Shown here: positions 35,031 through 43,002 of the stretch, one piece after another | Numbering within the stretch: position 1 is the first letter of the stretch | Layout: every line of letters begins with the position of its first letter | Assembly (NCBI RefSeq): GCF_007786475.1 | Contig: NZ_VNJJ01000002.1 | Location: forward strand, 434,001 to 498,000 | Source: Cohnella terricola | Lineage (GTDB): Bacteria > Bacillota > Bacilli > Paenibacillales > Paenibacillaceae | Reading direction: 5' to 3' | DNA length: 64,000 bases | The notes under the pieces: generated by a model | Seen by the model: the letters and a program-made list of their open reading frames with translations, nothing else | The model's database searches: none | Told to the model about the DNA's origin: nothing | Made by a program: the position numbers and the translations under genes

Positions 35031-35570
35031 ATGCTTATCGAATTGTTTCTTACTTTTTTCATGGTCGGAACCGTCTCCTTCGGCGGCGGATACGCCATGA
35101 TTCCGCTCATTCAGGAAGAGGTACTGAATCGGTACCATTGGATGGAAGCGTCGCAGCTTGCGGATATCGTGGCCGTCGCCGGCATGTCGCCCGGTCCGAT
35201 TGCCGCCAACATCGCGGTAGCCGTCGGTTACCACCAAGCCGGCATCTTCGGGGCAATCGTCGCTTCGTTGGCGATCATCCTGCCCTCCCTGATCTTAATT
35301 CTCGCCGCCGGAAAACTGTTCTTCCGCTTCCGGGACAACGCGCTCGTAAAGTCGTCCTTTTTCGGACTCCGGCCCACGGTCGCGGGCATGATCATATACG
35401 CCGCAATCGTGTTCGCGCAGCATTCCGGAATGACGACGGATTTCAACTGGTTCACGTGGAGTCAAATTCTGATCTTCGCCGGATCTTTGGGCGCTCTTGT
35501 TTTCCTGCGTAAGCATCCGATCTCGGTCGTCCTGATCTCCGGCTTGGTCGGCATTGCGCTGTACGGATAG
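35031..35570 (+). CDS. Chromate transporter, short-chain CHR subunit (second locus, second)
   Basis: The 179-residue partner has SFGGGYAMIPLIQEEVL near 18 and GMSPGPIAANIAVAVGY near 57. An ATG at 35025 is directly against the GGGGA site; ATG 35031 has a 6-nt spacing and is preferred. It follows its partner by 23 nt. A strong terminator lies after it, so the two genes form a complete unit without the Lrp regulator found at the first locus. Confidence 0.88.
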   Translation: MLIELFLTFFMVGTVSFGGGYAMIPLIQEEVLNRYHWMEASQLADIVAVAGMSPGPIAANIAVAVGYHQAGIFGAIVASLAIILPSLILILAAGKLFFRFRDNALVKSSFFGLRPTVAGMIIYAAIVFAQHSGMTTDFNWFTWSQILIFAGSLGALVFLRKHPISVVLISGLVGIALYG

Positions 35571-35636
35571 TAGGCAGATGTTTTTTTGACAGATTTATTC
35601 CAGCAAGGCATAATAAAGGAAATCATACCGGGGAAC

Positions 35637-35686
35637 CACCTCACAAAGCCGAACACGAAAAGTGTTTCTTTGCGGGGTGTTTTTTT
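35637..35686 (+). terminator. Terminator after the second chromate pair
   Basis: A long interrupted stem (CACC..CAAAG..AACAC, loop GAAAA, GTGTT..CTTTG..GGTG) is followed by seven T. Confidence 0.8.
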
Positions 35687-35710
35687 GATCATGGATCGGG
35701 GGACCGAGCA

Positions 35711-35971
35711 ATGAAAAAGAAAACGTACGAGGAACTCGTGAAGGAGTCCCCCGTGACTTACGAGATGTACGCGAACATGGCCGACGATGGCAATCGCTAC
35801 GAGATTTCAAACGGCGTTCTGGAACTGATGAGCCCTTCCCCTACGTTTATTCATCAATCCATCTGCCACGAAATGCAGATTACCCTCAACGCAAGCTGCC
35901 GCAACGAGTATATTATTGTTCCATCGCAGCCGAATCTCGATCCCGTGCCACCCGAGATGCTGAAGGATTAA
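35711..35971 (+). pseudogene. Truncated Uma2-family nuclease remnant
   Basis: The 86-residue frame starts well (GGGGA site, ATG) and matches the N terminus of Uma2/DUF820 proteins (YEMYANMADDGNRYEISNGVLELMSPSPTFIHQ). It stops where the family continues for about 100 more residues. The missing part holds the PD-(D/E)xK-like catalytic core, so it should be inactive. Array D begins about 100 bp further on, so an array-linked deletion may have removed the rest. Uma2 genes are common multicopy genes of unclear function. Confidence 0.7.
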
Positions 35972-36066
35972 GCGCGATATTATGAAGCGCCCTTGACAGG
36001 CCGGACCGCGGAACTCTGGAACTCTTCTGAAGGACTGAACCGAGCTTTTGAATGGCTACGCCGACT

Positions 36067-36450
36067 CATTGTCGCTTTTTGCAACAATGGGAGGGGGCTG
36101 CCTCCCTCTCTCGCCACCATTGCTGCTTTTTGCGACAATGAGAGGGCATTGCCTCCTTCACTCACCGCTATTGTCGCTTTTTGCGACAATGAGAGCCGAT
36201 TGCCTCCCTCTCTCGTCACCATTGCTGCTTTTTGCGACAATGAGAGCCGGCTGCCTCCCACTCTCGCCACCATTGCTGCTTTTTGCGACAATGAGAGCCG
36301 ATTGCCTCCCTCTCTCGTCACCATTGCTGCTTTTTGCGACAATGAGAGCCGATTGCCTCCCTCTCTCGTCACCATTGCTGCTTTTTGCGACAATGAGAGG
36401 GCATTGCCTCCTTCACTCACCGCTATTGTCGCTTTTTGCGACAATGGAGG
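36067..36450. repeat. Tandem array D, 51-bp period, 8 copies
   Basis: CTTTTTGC(G/A)ACAATG begins at 36075, 36126, 36177, 36228, 36279, 36330, 36381 and 36432, exactly 51 bp apart. In several copies, including the first and last, it forms a hairpin ATTGTCGC-TTTTT-GCGACAAT. Others carry ATTGCTGC on the left arm, weakening the stem. The frames are open on both strands but lack ribosome sites and use one repeated 17-residue unit, so coding is unlikely. Confidence 0.95.
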
Positions 36451-36520
36451 GTGCCGCCCAACAAAGCTGCGCCGTTCTGGGTATATACACTCTGCGAGAT
36501 ATCCCCAGTATGCACACACC

Positions 36521-36541
36521 TTATCCACAGCTTTATCCACA
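36521..36541 (+). other. Pair of perfect DnaA boxes
   Basis: TTATCCACA occurs at 36521-36529 and 36533-36541, 12 bp apart on the same strand. A one-mismatch copy (TGATCCACA) lies at 36618-36626. This is the consensus box of bacterial DnaA. No dnaA, dnaN or parAB gene is near, so it would be a titration or regulatory cluster, not oriC. Confidence 0.55.
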
Positions 36542-36550
36542 TATCCATAC

Positions 36551-36588
36551 AAAAAGAGCGCGGACCTGTTCGCTAAGGCCGCGCCTCT
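36551..36588 (-). terminator. Terminator after the secreted protein gene
   Basis: GAG-GCGCGG-CCT and AGG-CCGCGC-TC arms are followed by TTTTTG on the minus strand. Confidence 0.75.
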
Positions 36589-36631
36589 TACTTATTCTTG
36601 CTCCGCAATGCGCTAATTGATCCACAGGTTG

Positions 36632-37465
36632 TTACACCGGAGCAGCGTAACGATAACCATGCATCACGGAACGGAACTTCGTCTTATTTTGCTGCAAAAC
36701 CGTCAACGAGTAGCCTTCCTCGCCGATCCATTCATAACTGAGCGCATATCCGGCTTTAGACTTCGTGACGAATAGAATCTTGAACATATCCGGCGCGATC
36801 GTTCCTCCGTCGTCCACACGCCAAGTAGATTGATCGTCGTCATTGCCTTCGAAGTCCTCGAAGAGCAATCCAGACTCGGTTTTCAGGACGAGACTGGCAA
36901 GCGGTTTCTGCCCCTTCTTTCTCTCGAACGTCACTAGTCCGATCTGCAAATTCTTGGAGACTTGACCCAGCAACGCCTGTTGAGCCACCTTACGCTTCTT
37001 TGCCTTCTCAATGCCGGCGATATCGCCTTTCGCGAACGCCCCTTTGCTTAAGGGCTTATAATTCAGAAATTCATGCCCTTGAAAAGCGCCTTTTTCCGCC
37101 AGAAGCACACTTTCGTTCCCCGGGATCTTTCCTTTAACGACGGCATACAGCTCGCCAGCGTCCCGATCGAAATTCCATTGGTTTTGCCTGCCGTTGCTAT
37201 CTTCCGCACGCTTCTGCTGTTTTACGTATCGCACGTCCGCGATTTTGCCAGGAGCGTAGATCGCCTGCGCGTACCTTTTCTTGCCGTCGCCTTCAGGATT
37301 CAACAATCGCTGTCCGGTTTCGTCCGCATAGGCGAACCTAAGCCGATCTCCGTTCAATTGCCCAGTGCTTGTTGCCGATGCGGCCGTTACGGTCGCGGGC
37401 GAAGCAGCTTGGGTGACGCCCCCGATCAACAACATGCTGGCCAATAACAAAATCAATCTTTTCAC
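36632..37465 (-). CDS. Secreted protein of unknown function
   Basis: The 277-residue precursor has a signal peptide (KRLILLLASMLLIGGVTQA). The mature part is rich in Lys, Gln and Gly and contains KGKIPGNESVLLAEKG near 110 and DDQSTWRVDDGGTIAPDMFKI near 215. I recognise no family, lipobox or wall anchor. GTG 37465 has GGAAGG 7 nt ahead; an outer TTG at 37480 overlaps that site. It has its own terminator. The DnaA boxes lie just beyond its 3' end. Confidence 0.7.
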   Translation of the reverse strand: MKRLILLLASMLLIGGVTQAASPATVTAASATSTGQLNGDRLRFAYADETGQRLLNPEGDGKKRYAQAIYAPGKIADVRYVKQQKRAEDSNGRQNQWNFDRDAGELYAVVKGKIPGNESVLLAEKGAFQGHEFLNYKPLSKGAFAKGDIAGIEKAKKRKVAQQALLGQVSKNLQIGLVTFERKKGQKPLASLVLKTESGLLFEDFEGNDDDQSTWRVDDGGTIAPDMFKILFVTKSKAGYALSYEWIGEEGYSLTVLQQNKTKFRSVMHGYRYAAPV

Positions 37466-37581
37466 CGACTCACCTTCCAATATAAGAGTTGGGCGTTCTC
37501 GCCTTTAATTCATCTTATGGAATAACGTTGCTAACCCGGAAAAAGTTTCCGATTGGTCGAACTTTAAATCATGCATGCCGA

Positions 37582-39027
37582 TTACAATATCGGAGACACC
37601 AACCGGGATACGGATTCCTTGATGCGAATCCATCTGGAGCGCTGCGCGTACCGTTCAAGAGTAAGTGCCTCCGACTGATCGACGTCTTCCTTGAACGCTT
37701 CCTCCAGCCTTTCTGAGATGTCCTCGTCGTAAATAAACGCGTTCACTTCAAAATTCAGCTTAAAGCTTCTTACATCCATGTTCGCCGTGCCGACGGAGGC
37801 GATCTTCCCGTCCACGACGATCGTTTTGGCATGGATAAAGCCGTTTCGATAGAGGTAGACGGACACCCCTAACTTCAATAATTCTCCGATATGGGATAGC
37901 GTAGCCCAATAGATGAACGGATGATCCGGCTTGTCCGGAATCATGATCTTCACCTCGACGCCAGATAATACCGCAATGCGAACGGCGTCCAGAAAACCGG
38001 CGTCGGGAATAAAATAAGGTGTCTGGATGCAAATGGAACGTTTGGCGGAAGAGATCATTTTGATGTAGCCGTTCTTAATATATTCGAGCTTCGACTCTGG
38101 ACCGCTGGACACGATCTGCATGCCCGCCGTCCCCGCGGCTTCCGGCTCCGGGAATAGATTCGGGCTGTAATGTATATCGGCGCGCGAGGCCTGATTCCAG
38201 TCGAGAATAAACCGGATCTGCATCGCATGGATGGCTTCGCCCCGAATCCGCAAATGCGTGTCCCGCCAGTATCCGAATTTCGGAGCCAGCCCCAGGTATT
38301 CGTCTCCAACGTTAAAACCGCCTACGTATCCGACTTTGCCGTCAATGATAACTAGCTTGCGATGGTTCCGATAGTTCAACCGAAAGTTGATCATGCGAAA
38401 TTTCGAAGGGAAGAACGCCTCCGCGATCCCGCCCGCATCGCGAAGCTCCTGCAAGAAACGCTTATTCACGCTTCTCGATCCCAATTCGTCGTATAACAAA
38501 CGTACCGTGACGCCGCCGCGTGCTTTCTCCGTCAACGCCTTGATCAGCTTAGCGCCAAGTTCGTCCCTTTGAATAATGTAGTATTGGATGTGTATATGAT
38601 CCTTGGCTTCTGCGATATCGCGGAACAGACTTTCAAATTTTAGCTTGCCGTCCATAAGCAGTTCTACTCCGTTGTTCTCGGATAGAACGGCATGATTCGC
38701 GTTCAGATGCATGACGACGAGTTCTCGATATTCGATCGCCGAAACGTTGCGCATCACGCTCTCGCCTTCGCTTAGCCGAGCCAATTGTTCCCGCGCTTCC
38801 TCTCTCGTTCCGATCCGATCGATTTCTTTCCATTCGAACAACCGGATGCGCTTGTAATTTTGCGCGAGAAACAGATATAAGATAAAACCCAGATAGGGAA
38901 TGAAATATAGTACGAGCAGCCATGCCCAAGTCGAGCCGATGTCCCTTCGTTCCCGGAAGATGACGACGGAAGCGAGAGCCATATTCAGAATAAGCACAAG
39001 ACCTAGAAACAAGGAAAGCCAATCCAT
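37582..39027 (-). CDS. cls: Cardiolipin synthase
   Basis: The 481-residue enzyme has two N-terminal transmembrane helices (about 4-22 and 32-55) and two phospholipase D motifs: NHRKLVIIDGKVGYVGGFN near 222 and HAKTIVVDGKIASVGTANMD near 400. It joins two phosphatidylglycerols to make cardiolipin and glycerol at the membrane. GGGGAGG precedes the ATG. Length and layout are those of ClsA. It stands alone, divergent from the rhomboid gene. Confidence 0.94.
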   Translation of the reverse strand: MDWLSLFLGLVLILNMALASVVIFRERRDIGSTWAWLLVLYFIPYLGFILYLFLAQNYKRIRLFEWKEIDRIGTREEAREQLARLSEGESVMRNVSAIEYRELVVMHLNANHAVLSENNGVELLMDGKLKFESLFRDIAEAKDHIHIQYYIIQRDELGAKLIKALTEKARGGVTVRLLYDELGSRSVNKRFLQELRDAGGIAEAFFPSKFRMINFRLNYRNHRKLVIIDGKVGYVGGFNVGDEYLGLAPKFGYWRDTHLRIRGEAIHAMQIRFILDWNQASRADIHYSPNLFPEPEAAGTAGMQIVSSGPESKLEYIKNGYIKMISSAKRSICIQTPYFIPDAGFLDAVRIAVLSGVEVKIMIPDKPDHPFIYWATLSHIGELLKLGVSVYLYRNGFIHAKTIVVDGKIASVGTANMDVRSFKLNFEVNAFIYDEDISERLEEAFKEDVDQSEALTLERYAQRSRWIRIKESVSRLVSPIL

Positions 39028-39207
39028 GTCGTAAACCTCCCCGAAGTCGCCCCCGCGATTGCGAGTCCACTATCGATATTAGCAGGGAGTGGGCAAAGAT
39101 TCCAGATGCTTGTAACGAGATCGGCCGGTTTCCTGTTTTCTGGAGAAAATGAATATCGAATGGTATAGTATGGGATATAACGAACGAGGGAAGGAACGGG
39201 ATGACCG

Positions 39208-39828
39208 ATGATTTTCCAACGTAACGAATCATTCAAAACTTATATCCGATTTTACCCCGTTACCTCCTTCATCTTGGCGCTTAACCTGATCGTATTTGTG
39301 ATCGATTATCTGTTCCTGGATCAAGAATGGACAATAAAAGGCATGTACTACTTGGAGCACGTGTTCAACCGGTATGGATTAGACGAGCCTTGGAGATACG
39401 TCACTTCGATCGCCCTGCATGGCGGATGGGACCATATTCTGTTCAACAGTTTTTCCATTCTCGTATTCGCTCCTCCGCTGGAAAGATTGCTCGGGCATTT
39501 CCGTTATTTCGTCTTTTACTTATTATCCGGAATCGCCGGCAACATCATGACCACGATCATAAAAGCGGGCTCGGATTATGGCTCCGTCGGCGCTTCGGGT
39601 GCGATCTACGGCTTGTTCGGCGCTTACTTGTTCCTGGCCGTATTCCGCAAATTCGCATTGGACGAAGCGACGCGCAAAACGATCTTCTTTATGCTGGGAT
39701 TCGGTCTCATCTATTCGATTATCTTGCCGAATATCAACATCTGGGCGCATATCGGAGGCGCGATCGCCGGATTCGTCATGATGAGCATCTACGCCGCGAG
39801 CAGACGAAGAAGAAGGAATCACGCTTAA
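39208..39828 (+). CDS. Rhomboid intramembrane serine protease
   Basis: The 206-residue protein has six transmembrane segments and the catalytic pair Ser130 in GASGAIYG and His181 in NIWAHIGGAIAGF, with the HGGWDHILFNSFS loop at 71-83. Rhomboids cut membrane helices of client proteins. An ATG seven bases earlier is in another frame that stops at once, so ATG 39208 is used, with GGAAGG about 15 nt upstream. There is no TPR extension as in YqgP. Substrate unknown. Confidence 0.9.
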   Translation: MIFQRNESFKTYIRFYPVTSFILALNLIVFVIDYLFLDQEWTIKGMYYLEHVFNRYGLDEPWRYVTSIALHGGWDHILFNSFSILVFAPPLERLLGHFRYFVFYLLSGIAGNIMTTIIKAGSDYGSVGASGAIYGLFGAYLFLAVFRKFALDEATRKTIFFMLGFGLIYSIILPNINIWAHIGGAIAGFVMMSIYAASRRRRRNHA

Positions 39829-39958
39829 TTCGAAGATGTGACGATTCCGTTGCAGAACGTTCGAGCGTCAGCGCGTTGCAGTAAACTATGATAAAATGTT
39901 CCAATGGTCTATTCTGGGATTATCATGCGAATTATGATCGATTGAGAGGAACTTCATT

Positions 39959-40300
39959 GTGAGCATCGTAAGAATTACTGGAGAATTGAGCAAGGACCGG
40001 TACGACGTTCAGGTTGTTCCGTGGAAGCTGCTTCTCGAGACGAATCGGTATTACGAGATCAAACCGGAGCAAGGCGCCGTGAAAAGAATATACAAAGAGA
40101 AGCTGAACACCGCTACGATCGAGACGAAGCAATATGCCAACGGCACGCTGTCCTGCTCGGCTTTCTGCACCGAAGACCGTATCGAGGAGCTCCAACGGGA
40201 CATCGTGAAGCAACTGCAGACGAGAGTAATTGCTTATATGGAAGATCTGCAATTAAATCAAGTCGCTTTAAATCGGCAGTTAATCAACTTGGAAGCCTAG
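39959..40300 (+). CDS. Conserved-looking hypothetical protein, 113 residues
   Basis: The frame opens at GTG 39959 with GAGAGGA 8 nt upstream. The product is soluble, mixed charge, and begins SIVRITGELSKDRYDVQVV. The C-terminal third (EELQRDIVKQLQTRVIAYMEDLQLNQVALNRQLINLEA, split) is a likely amphipathic helix. I recognise no family. It precedes the UPF0173 hydrolase by 22 nt in the same direction, so the two are probably co-transcribed. Confidence 0.75.
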   Translation: MSIVRITGELSKDRYDVQVVPWKLLLETNRYYEIKPEQGAVKRIYKEKLNTATIETKQYANGTLSCSAFCTEDRIEELQRDIVKQLQTRVIAYMEDLQLNQVALNRQLINLEA

Positions 40301-40322
40301 ACGGCTAAAAGGAGGATGAACC

Positions 40323-41036
40323 ATGGAAATTACATACCACGGACACTCTTGCATCCAGATCGTGACGGAAGGTAAATCCTTGCTCATCGACCCGTTCTTG
40401 CGGGGCAATCCTCTGGCGGTGACGAAACCGGAAGACATTCGCACCGACTATATTCTGCTGACCCATGCGCATACCGATCACATTCTCGACGCGGAGCCGA
40501 TCGCTCGCGCTAACGAGGCTACGATCGTCGCGACGTTCGAGCTGGCGACGTACATGTCCTGGAAAAAGCTCAAAACGATCGACATGAACATCGGCGGTAC
40601 GGTCGATCTGGGCTTCGCCAAGGTCAAAATGATCCAGGCTTTCCACAGCTCGGGCATTTTCCTGGAGGATGGCCAAATCATTTACGGCGGCATGCCCGCC
40701 GGCTTCATCGTCGAGGCCGAAGGCTTGACGCTGTTGCACGCCGGAGACACGGCGCTGTTCTCTGACATGAAGATGATCGGCGAACGGCATTCGATCGATG
40801 TCGCTATCCTGCCGATCGGAGACCACTTCACGATGGGGCCGGACGATGCGCTGCAGGCAGCGGAATGGTATGGCGCCAAGCACGTCATCCCAGTCCATTA
40901 CAACACATTCCCGCCAATCCGCCAGGATTCCGAAGCTTTCGTGCGGCGCCTAGAAGCTCAGGGCCAGTGCGGAAGCGCGCTTGCTCCCGGAGAGAAGCTC
41001 GAGATCACGGCTGCCGGCTTGCGCGGCGGCAAATAA
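40323..41036 (+). CDS. UPF0173 metal-dependent hydrolase
   Basis: The 237-residue protein is a small metallo-beta-lactamase-fold hydrolase. Ligands are visible: THAHTDHILD (47-56), HAGDTALF near 139 and IPVHYNTFPPI near 189. It starts EITYHGHSCIQI as UPF0173/YtkL proteins do. The reaction is unknown; the fold usually carries two metal ions. AAAGGAGG precedes the ATG. A strong terminator lies 10 nt after the stop. Confidence 0.9.
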   Translation: MEITYHGHSCIQIVTEGKSLLIDPFLRGNPLAVTKPEDIRTDYILLTHAHTDHILDAEPIARANEATIVATFELATYMSWKKLKTIDMNIGGTVDLGFAKVKMIQAFHSSGIFLEDGQIIYGGMPAGFIVEAEGLTLLHAGDTALFSDMKMIGERHSIDVAILPIGDHFTMGPDDALQAAEWYGAKHVIPVHYNTFPPIRQDSEAFVRRLEAQGQCGSALAPGEKLEITAAGLRGGK

Positions 41037-41046
41037 ACGCAAATCA

Positions 41047-41085
41047 CCCCCCGGCAAGCCGCAACGGCCTGTCGGGGGGTTCCTT
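41047..41085 (+). terminator. Terminator after the UPF0173 gene
   Basis: CCCCCCGGCA-GCC and GGC-TG-CGGGGGG arms are followed by TTCCTTGTT. Confidence 0.8.
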
Positions 41086-41103
41086 GTTACACGTAATTGT
41101 GAA

Positions 41104-41290
41104 TACGATGATTTTCATCGCTATCGAGTTCTGTGGGCAGCATTTGCTACGGATTAGCGATGTTTATCATCCTACTTATTGCTCCCAGACCGCTGAGAGA
41201 AGAGATAACCGGTCTAAGTACGATATTTTACATCGTTAATATGCCTCATTGGCCCTAATTTTGAATGGATAACGATGTTAATCATCACTA
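41104..41290. repeat. Degenerate palindromic repeat, family F, 4 copies
   Basis: Variants of A(C/G)CGATG-N4-6-CATCGNTA occur with the CGAT core at 41106, 41158, 41221 and 41273 (steps 52, 63 and 52). Each copy is itself near-palindromic. This fills most of the gap between the UPF0173 terminator and the SleB gene terminator. No gene is seen here. Confidence 0.6.
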
Positions 41291-41314
41291 ATACAGCGAG
41301 CATTCGCTGTGGCG

Positions 41315-41366
41315 AAAAGCAAAACGGGATCCGGACGCTAAGGCGCCAGATCCCGTTCTGCTTTTC
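41315..41366. terminator. Terminator after the SleB-type hydrolase gene
   Basis: A long stem (AAAAGC-AAACGGGATC with GATCCCGTT-TGCTTTT) lies 6 nt after the stop of the minus-strand gene. It could work in both directions. Confidence 0.85.
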
Positions 41367-41371
41367 CATAC

Positions 41372-42373
41372 TTATTTCGCGAACCGATGGCTTCCGATCG
41401 TTCCGATCGTCTCGAGACCGGACCAGAAAGCGCCCTTAGTCACTTTCGGGTTATAAAAATAAACAGCGTCGCGCACGTTGTTCTTCCCGTTTAACGCATC
41501 CTTGGCGGCGCGCAGCACGCTCGCGTTCGGCGTGCTCTTGTCGAGCAATCCGTTGTGGGCGGGCGGGAACTGCTTGCCCGAATAGATCACATCGCGAATC
41601 GAATCCGGGAAACGCGAGTCCGCGACGCGATTAAGCACGACGTTCGCCACGGCAAGCTGGCTATCGTACGTCTCGTAGCCGACTTCGACCTGAACAAGCT
41701 TAGCCAGCAAGCGGTAGTCTTCATCGGAGAAAGGGGCAGCCTCTTGGTCGAATATCGAAGGAATGACGACTTTCAGCGCGGTCCCTTCCGTCGCTTCGCC
41801 GGCTTCTTTCAAGCCGTTCCGCTTTAATAGAACAGATTTATTGACGCTATACTCCTTGCCGATCTCCGTCAAGCCGTAATCTTCCTTCACGACGACCGGA
41901 TTGACCGTCTCCAATTCGGCCAATTGCGCATCCGCATCCCACTTAACCTTCGCATGCAACAATTCCGCGACATGGCGAAGCGGAATATATACTCGGCCAT
42001 CCACGACAAAAGGCGCCGTATCCATCCGGTAGCGTCCCTCGTTGAAGTAAACGACCGGCACTCCGTTGCTCAGCACGATTGTATCTTTATTCGCCGTATT
42101 GATCGTGATGGCTTCATTGTCGGAATCCCACGCGGTCTTGGCCTTGAACAAGACCGCCAGGTCCGCGATCGGCAGAAACAATCTTCCATCCGATACCCGC
42201 ACCGGGTCGGTTAGCTTTACTTCCGTTCCATCGACTTTAATCGTGACGCTATTCGCCACGGAGGCTCCCGACTTACTGGCGGCGGAAGCCGCCGGCAGCG
42301 CGATGTATAGCAGGAGCAGGGTAATACATGCAACGAGCAATTGCCCGCGAATAAGCTTGCTACTACGGAGCAT
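41372..42373 (-). CDS. Secreted cell wall hydrolase with CuAO-N stalk (SleB/CwlJ type)
   Basis: The 333-residue precursor has a signal peptide (hydrophobic 13-27, cleavage near ASAAS). A copper-amine-oxidase N-like domain follows (about 40-155, with GRLFLPIADLAVLF and GRVYIPLRHVAELL). A short LysM-like stretch lies near 168-188. The C-terminal Hydrolase_2 domain (about 215-330) has LAKLVQVEVGYETYDSQLAVANVVLNR-type sequence, split here, with the catalytic Glu in QVEVGYE. Such enzymes are peptidoglycan lytic transglycosylases or amidases of spore cortex and vegetative walls. Confidence 0.88.
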   Translation of the reverse strand: MLRSSKLIRGQLLVACITLLLLYIALPAASAASKSGASVANSVTIKVDGTEVKLTDPVRVSDGRLFLPIADLAVLFKAKTAWDSDNEAITINTANKDTIVLSNGVPVVYFNEGRYRMDTAPFVVDGRVYIPLRHVAELLHAKVKWDADAQLAELETVNPVVVKEDYGLTEIGKEYSVNKSVLLKRNGLKEAGEATEGTALKVVIPSIFDQEAAPFSDEDYRLLAKLVQVEVGYETYDSQLAVANVVLNRVADSRFPDSIRDVIYSGKQFPPAHNGLLDKSTPNASVLRAAKDALNGKNNVRDAVYFYNPKVTKGAFWSGLETIGTIGSHRFAK

Positions 42374-42490
42374 GATAACCTCCCGAGAAAATGATCGTCG
42401 TATCCTAACGTTTTAAGACTCCTGTAAAAATATATCACATCTTGAAGCGCTTGCAGGATTAACTTTTTCACACAATTAGGATAAGCATGG

Positions 42491-42539
42491 AAAAAACCGG
42501 AGATATCGAGGTCGAATGACCTGAAATCTCCAGTTTTTA
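42491..42539. terminator. Terminator after the 34-residue peptide gene
   Basis: AAAAC-GGAGA-TC-AGGTC and GACCT-TCTCC-GTTTTT arms form a long stem, with T tracts on both sides. It lies 17 nt after the small gene's stop. Confidence 0.8.
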
Positions 42540-42556
42540 TAAGCGTATAGATATTT

Positions 42557-42661
42557 TTATTTCTGGAGATCGATCATGCATTTGAACAAGAGGATCGGAA
42601 GCGCTCCAACCGCGATCATGCCGAATCCTAATCCTTTAAGAAAAGCTTTAACATATTCCAT
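42557..42661 (-). CDS. Small membrane peptide, 34 residues
   Basis: ATG 42661 follows a strong GGAGGGTG. The product (EYVKAFLKGLGFGMIAVGAL then PILLFKCMIDLQK) has one hydrophobic helix of about 20 residues between Lys-bearing ends. The frame can be extended upstream to 42781, but that part has no ribosome site. Its own terminator and the strong ribosome site make a real gene likely. The promoter region in front of it is crowded with TCAAC/GTTGA palindromes. No family is recognised. Confidence 0.7.
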   Translation of the reverse strand: MEYVKAFLKGLGFGMIAVGALPILLFKCMIDLQK

Positions 42662-42711
42662 TGCACACCCTCCGCCCTTGAGTGAAAGTCTCGTGTTTGT
42701 TAACACTTTAT

Positions 42712-42839
42712 TCAACTGTTGAGCGGGCGTGCTTGAATTGACGGCTAAGTGTTGAAGAAATCTCAACAGTGTGACGATCACGCATCGATAACGCGTTGAA
42801 TGTACGGATCCGACTGCTTCTTTTTTATCAACAGTTGAT
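42712..42839. promoter_or_regulatory. Cluster of TCAAC/GTTGA palindromes
   Basis: TCAACTGTTGA (42712-42722), TGTTGA-N7-TCAACA (42750-42768) and ATCAACAGTTGAT (42827-42839) lie between the small peptide gene and ytaF, with GTGTT-TGTT-AACAC at 42693-42706 and a half site near 42859. Three related palindromes in 130 bp suggest a DNA-binding regulator acting in both directions. The rest of 42840-43002 is a leader without a recognised riboswitch. Confidence 0.5.
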
Positions 42840-43002
42840 GCTCATACAGGCACTTTTCTCAACAACGCTAATATAATGCTTTGGGATGAGAATCAACTTC
42901 GGGGGTGACTTGGATGATGTCTGACTTTTCTTAAATACGATGGAGATGAGGCGGCGGCAGCTTGAAAGAGGAGAAAAATAAAAAGCCAAAGGAGTTTTGG
43001 AT

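Noticed and set aside
36067..36450. Array D as a CRISPR array
   Set aside because: The whole 51-bp unit repeats; there are no unique spacers and no cas genes.
36521..36541. Replication origin
   Set aside because: Only two perfect DnaA boxes, no AT-rich unwinding element recognised and no dnaA/dnaN gene near.
35980..36620. Three long overlapping frames (190-207 codons) across array D
   Set aside because: Simultaneously open frames on both strands made of one repeated unit are a by-product of the 51-bp period, not genes.
42840..43002. yybP-ykoY manganese riboswitch before ytaF
   Set aside because: The leader is long enough, but I could not find the conserved loop sequences of that aptamer.
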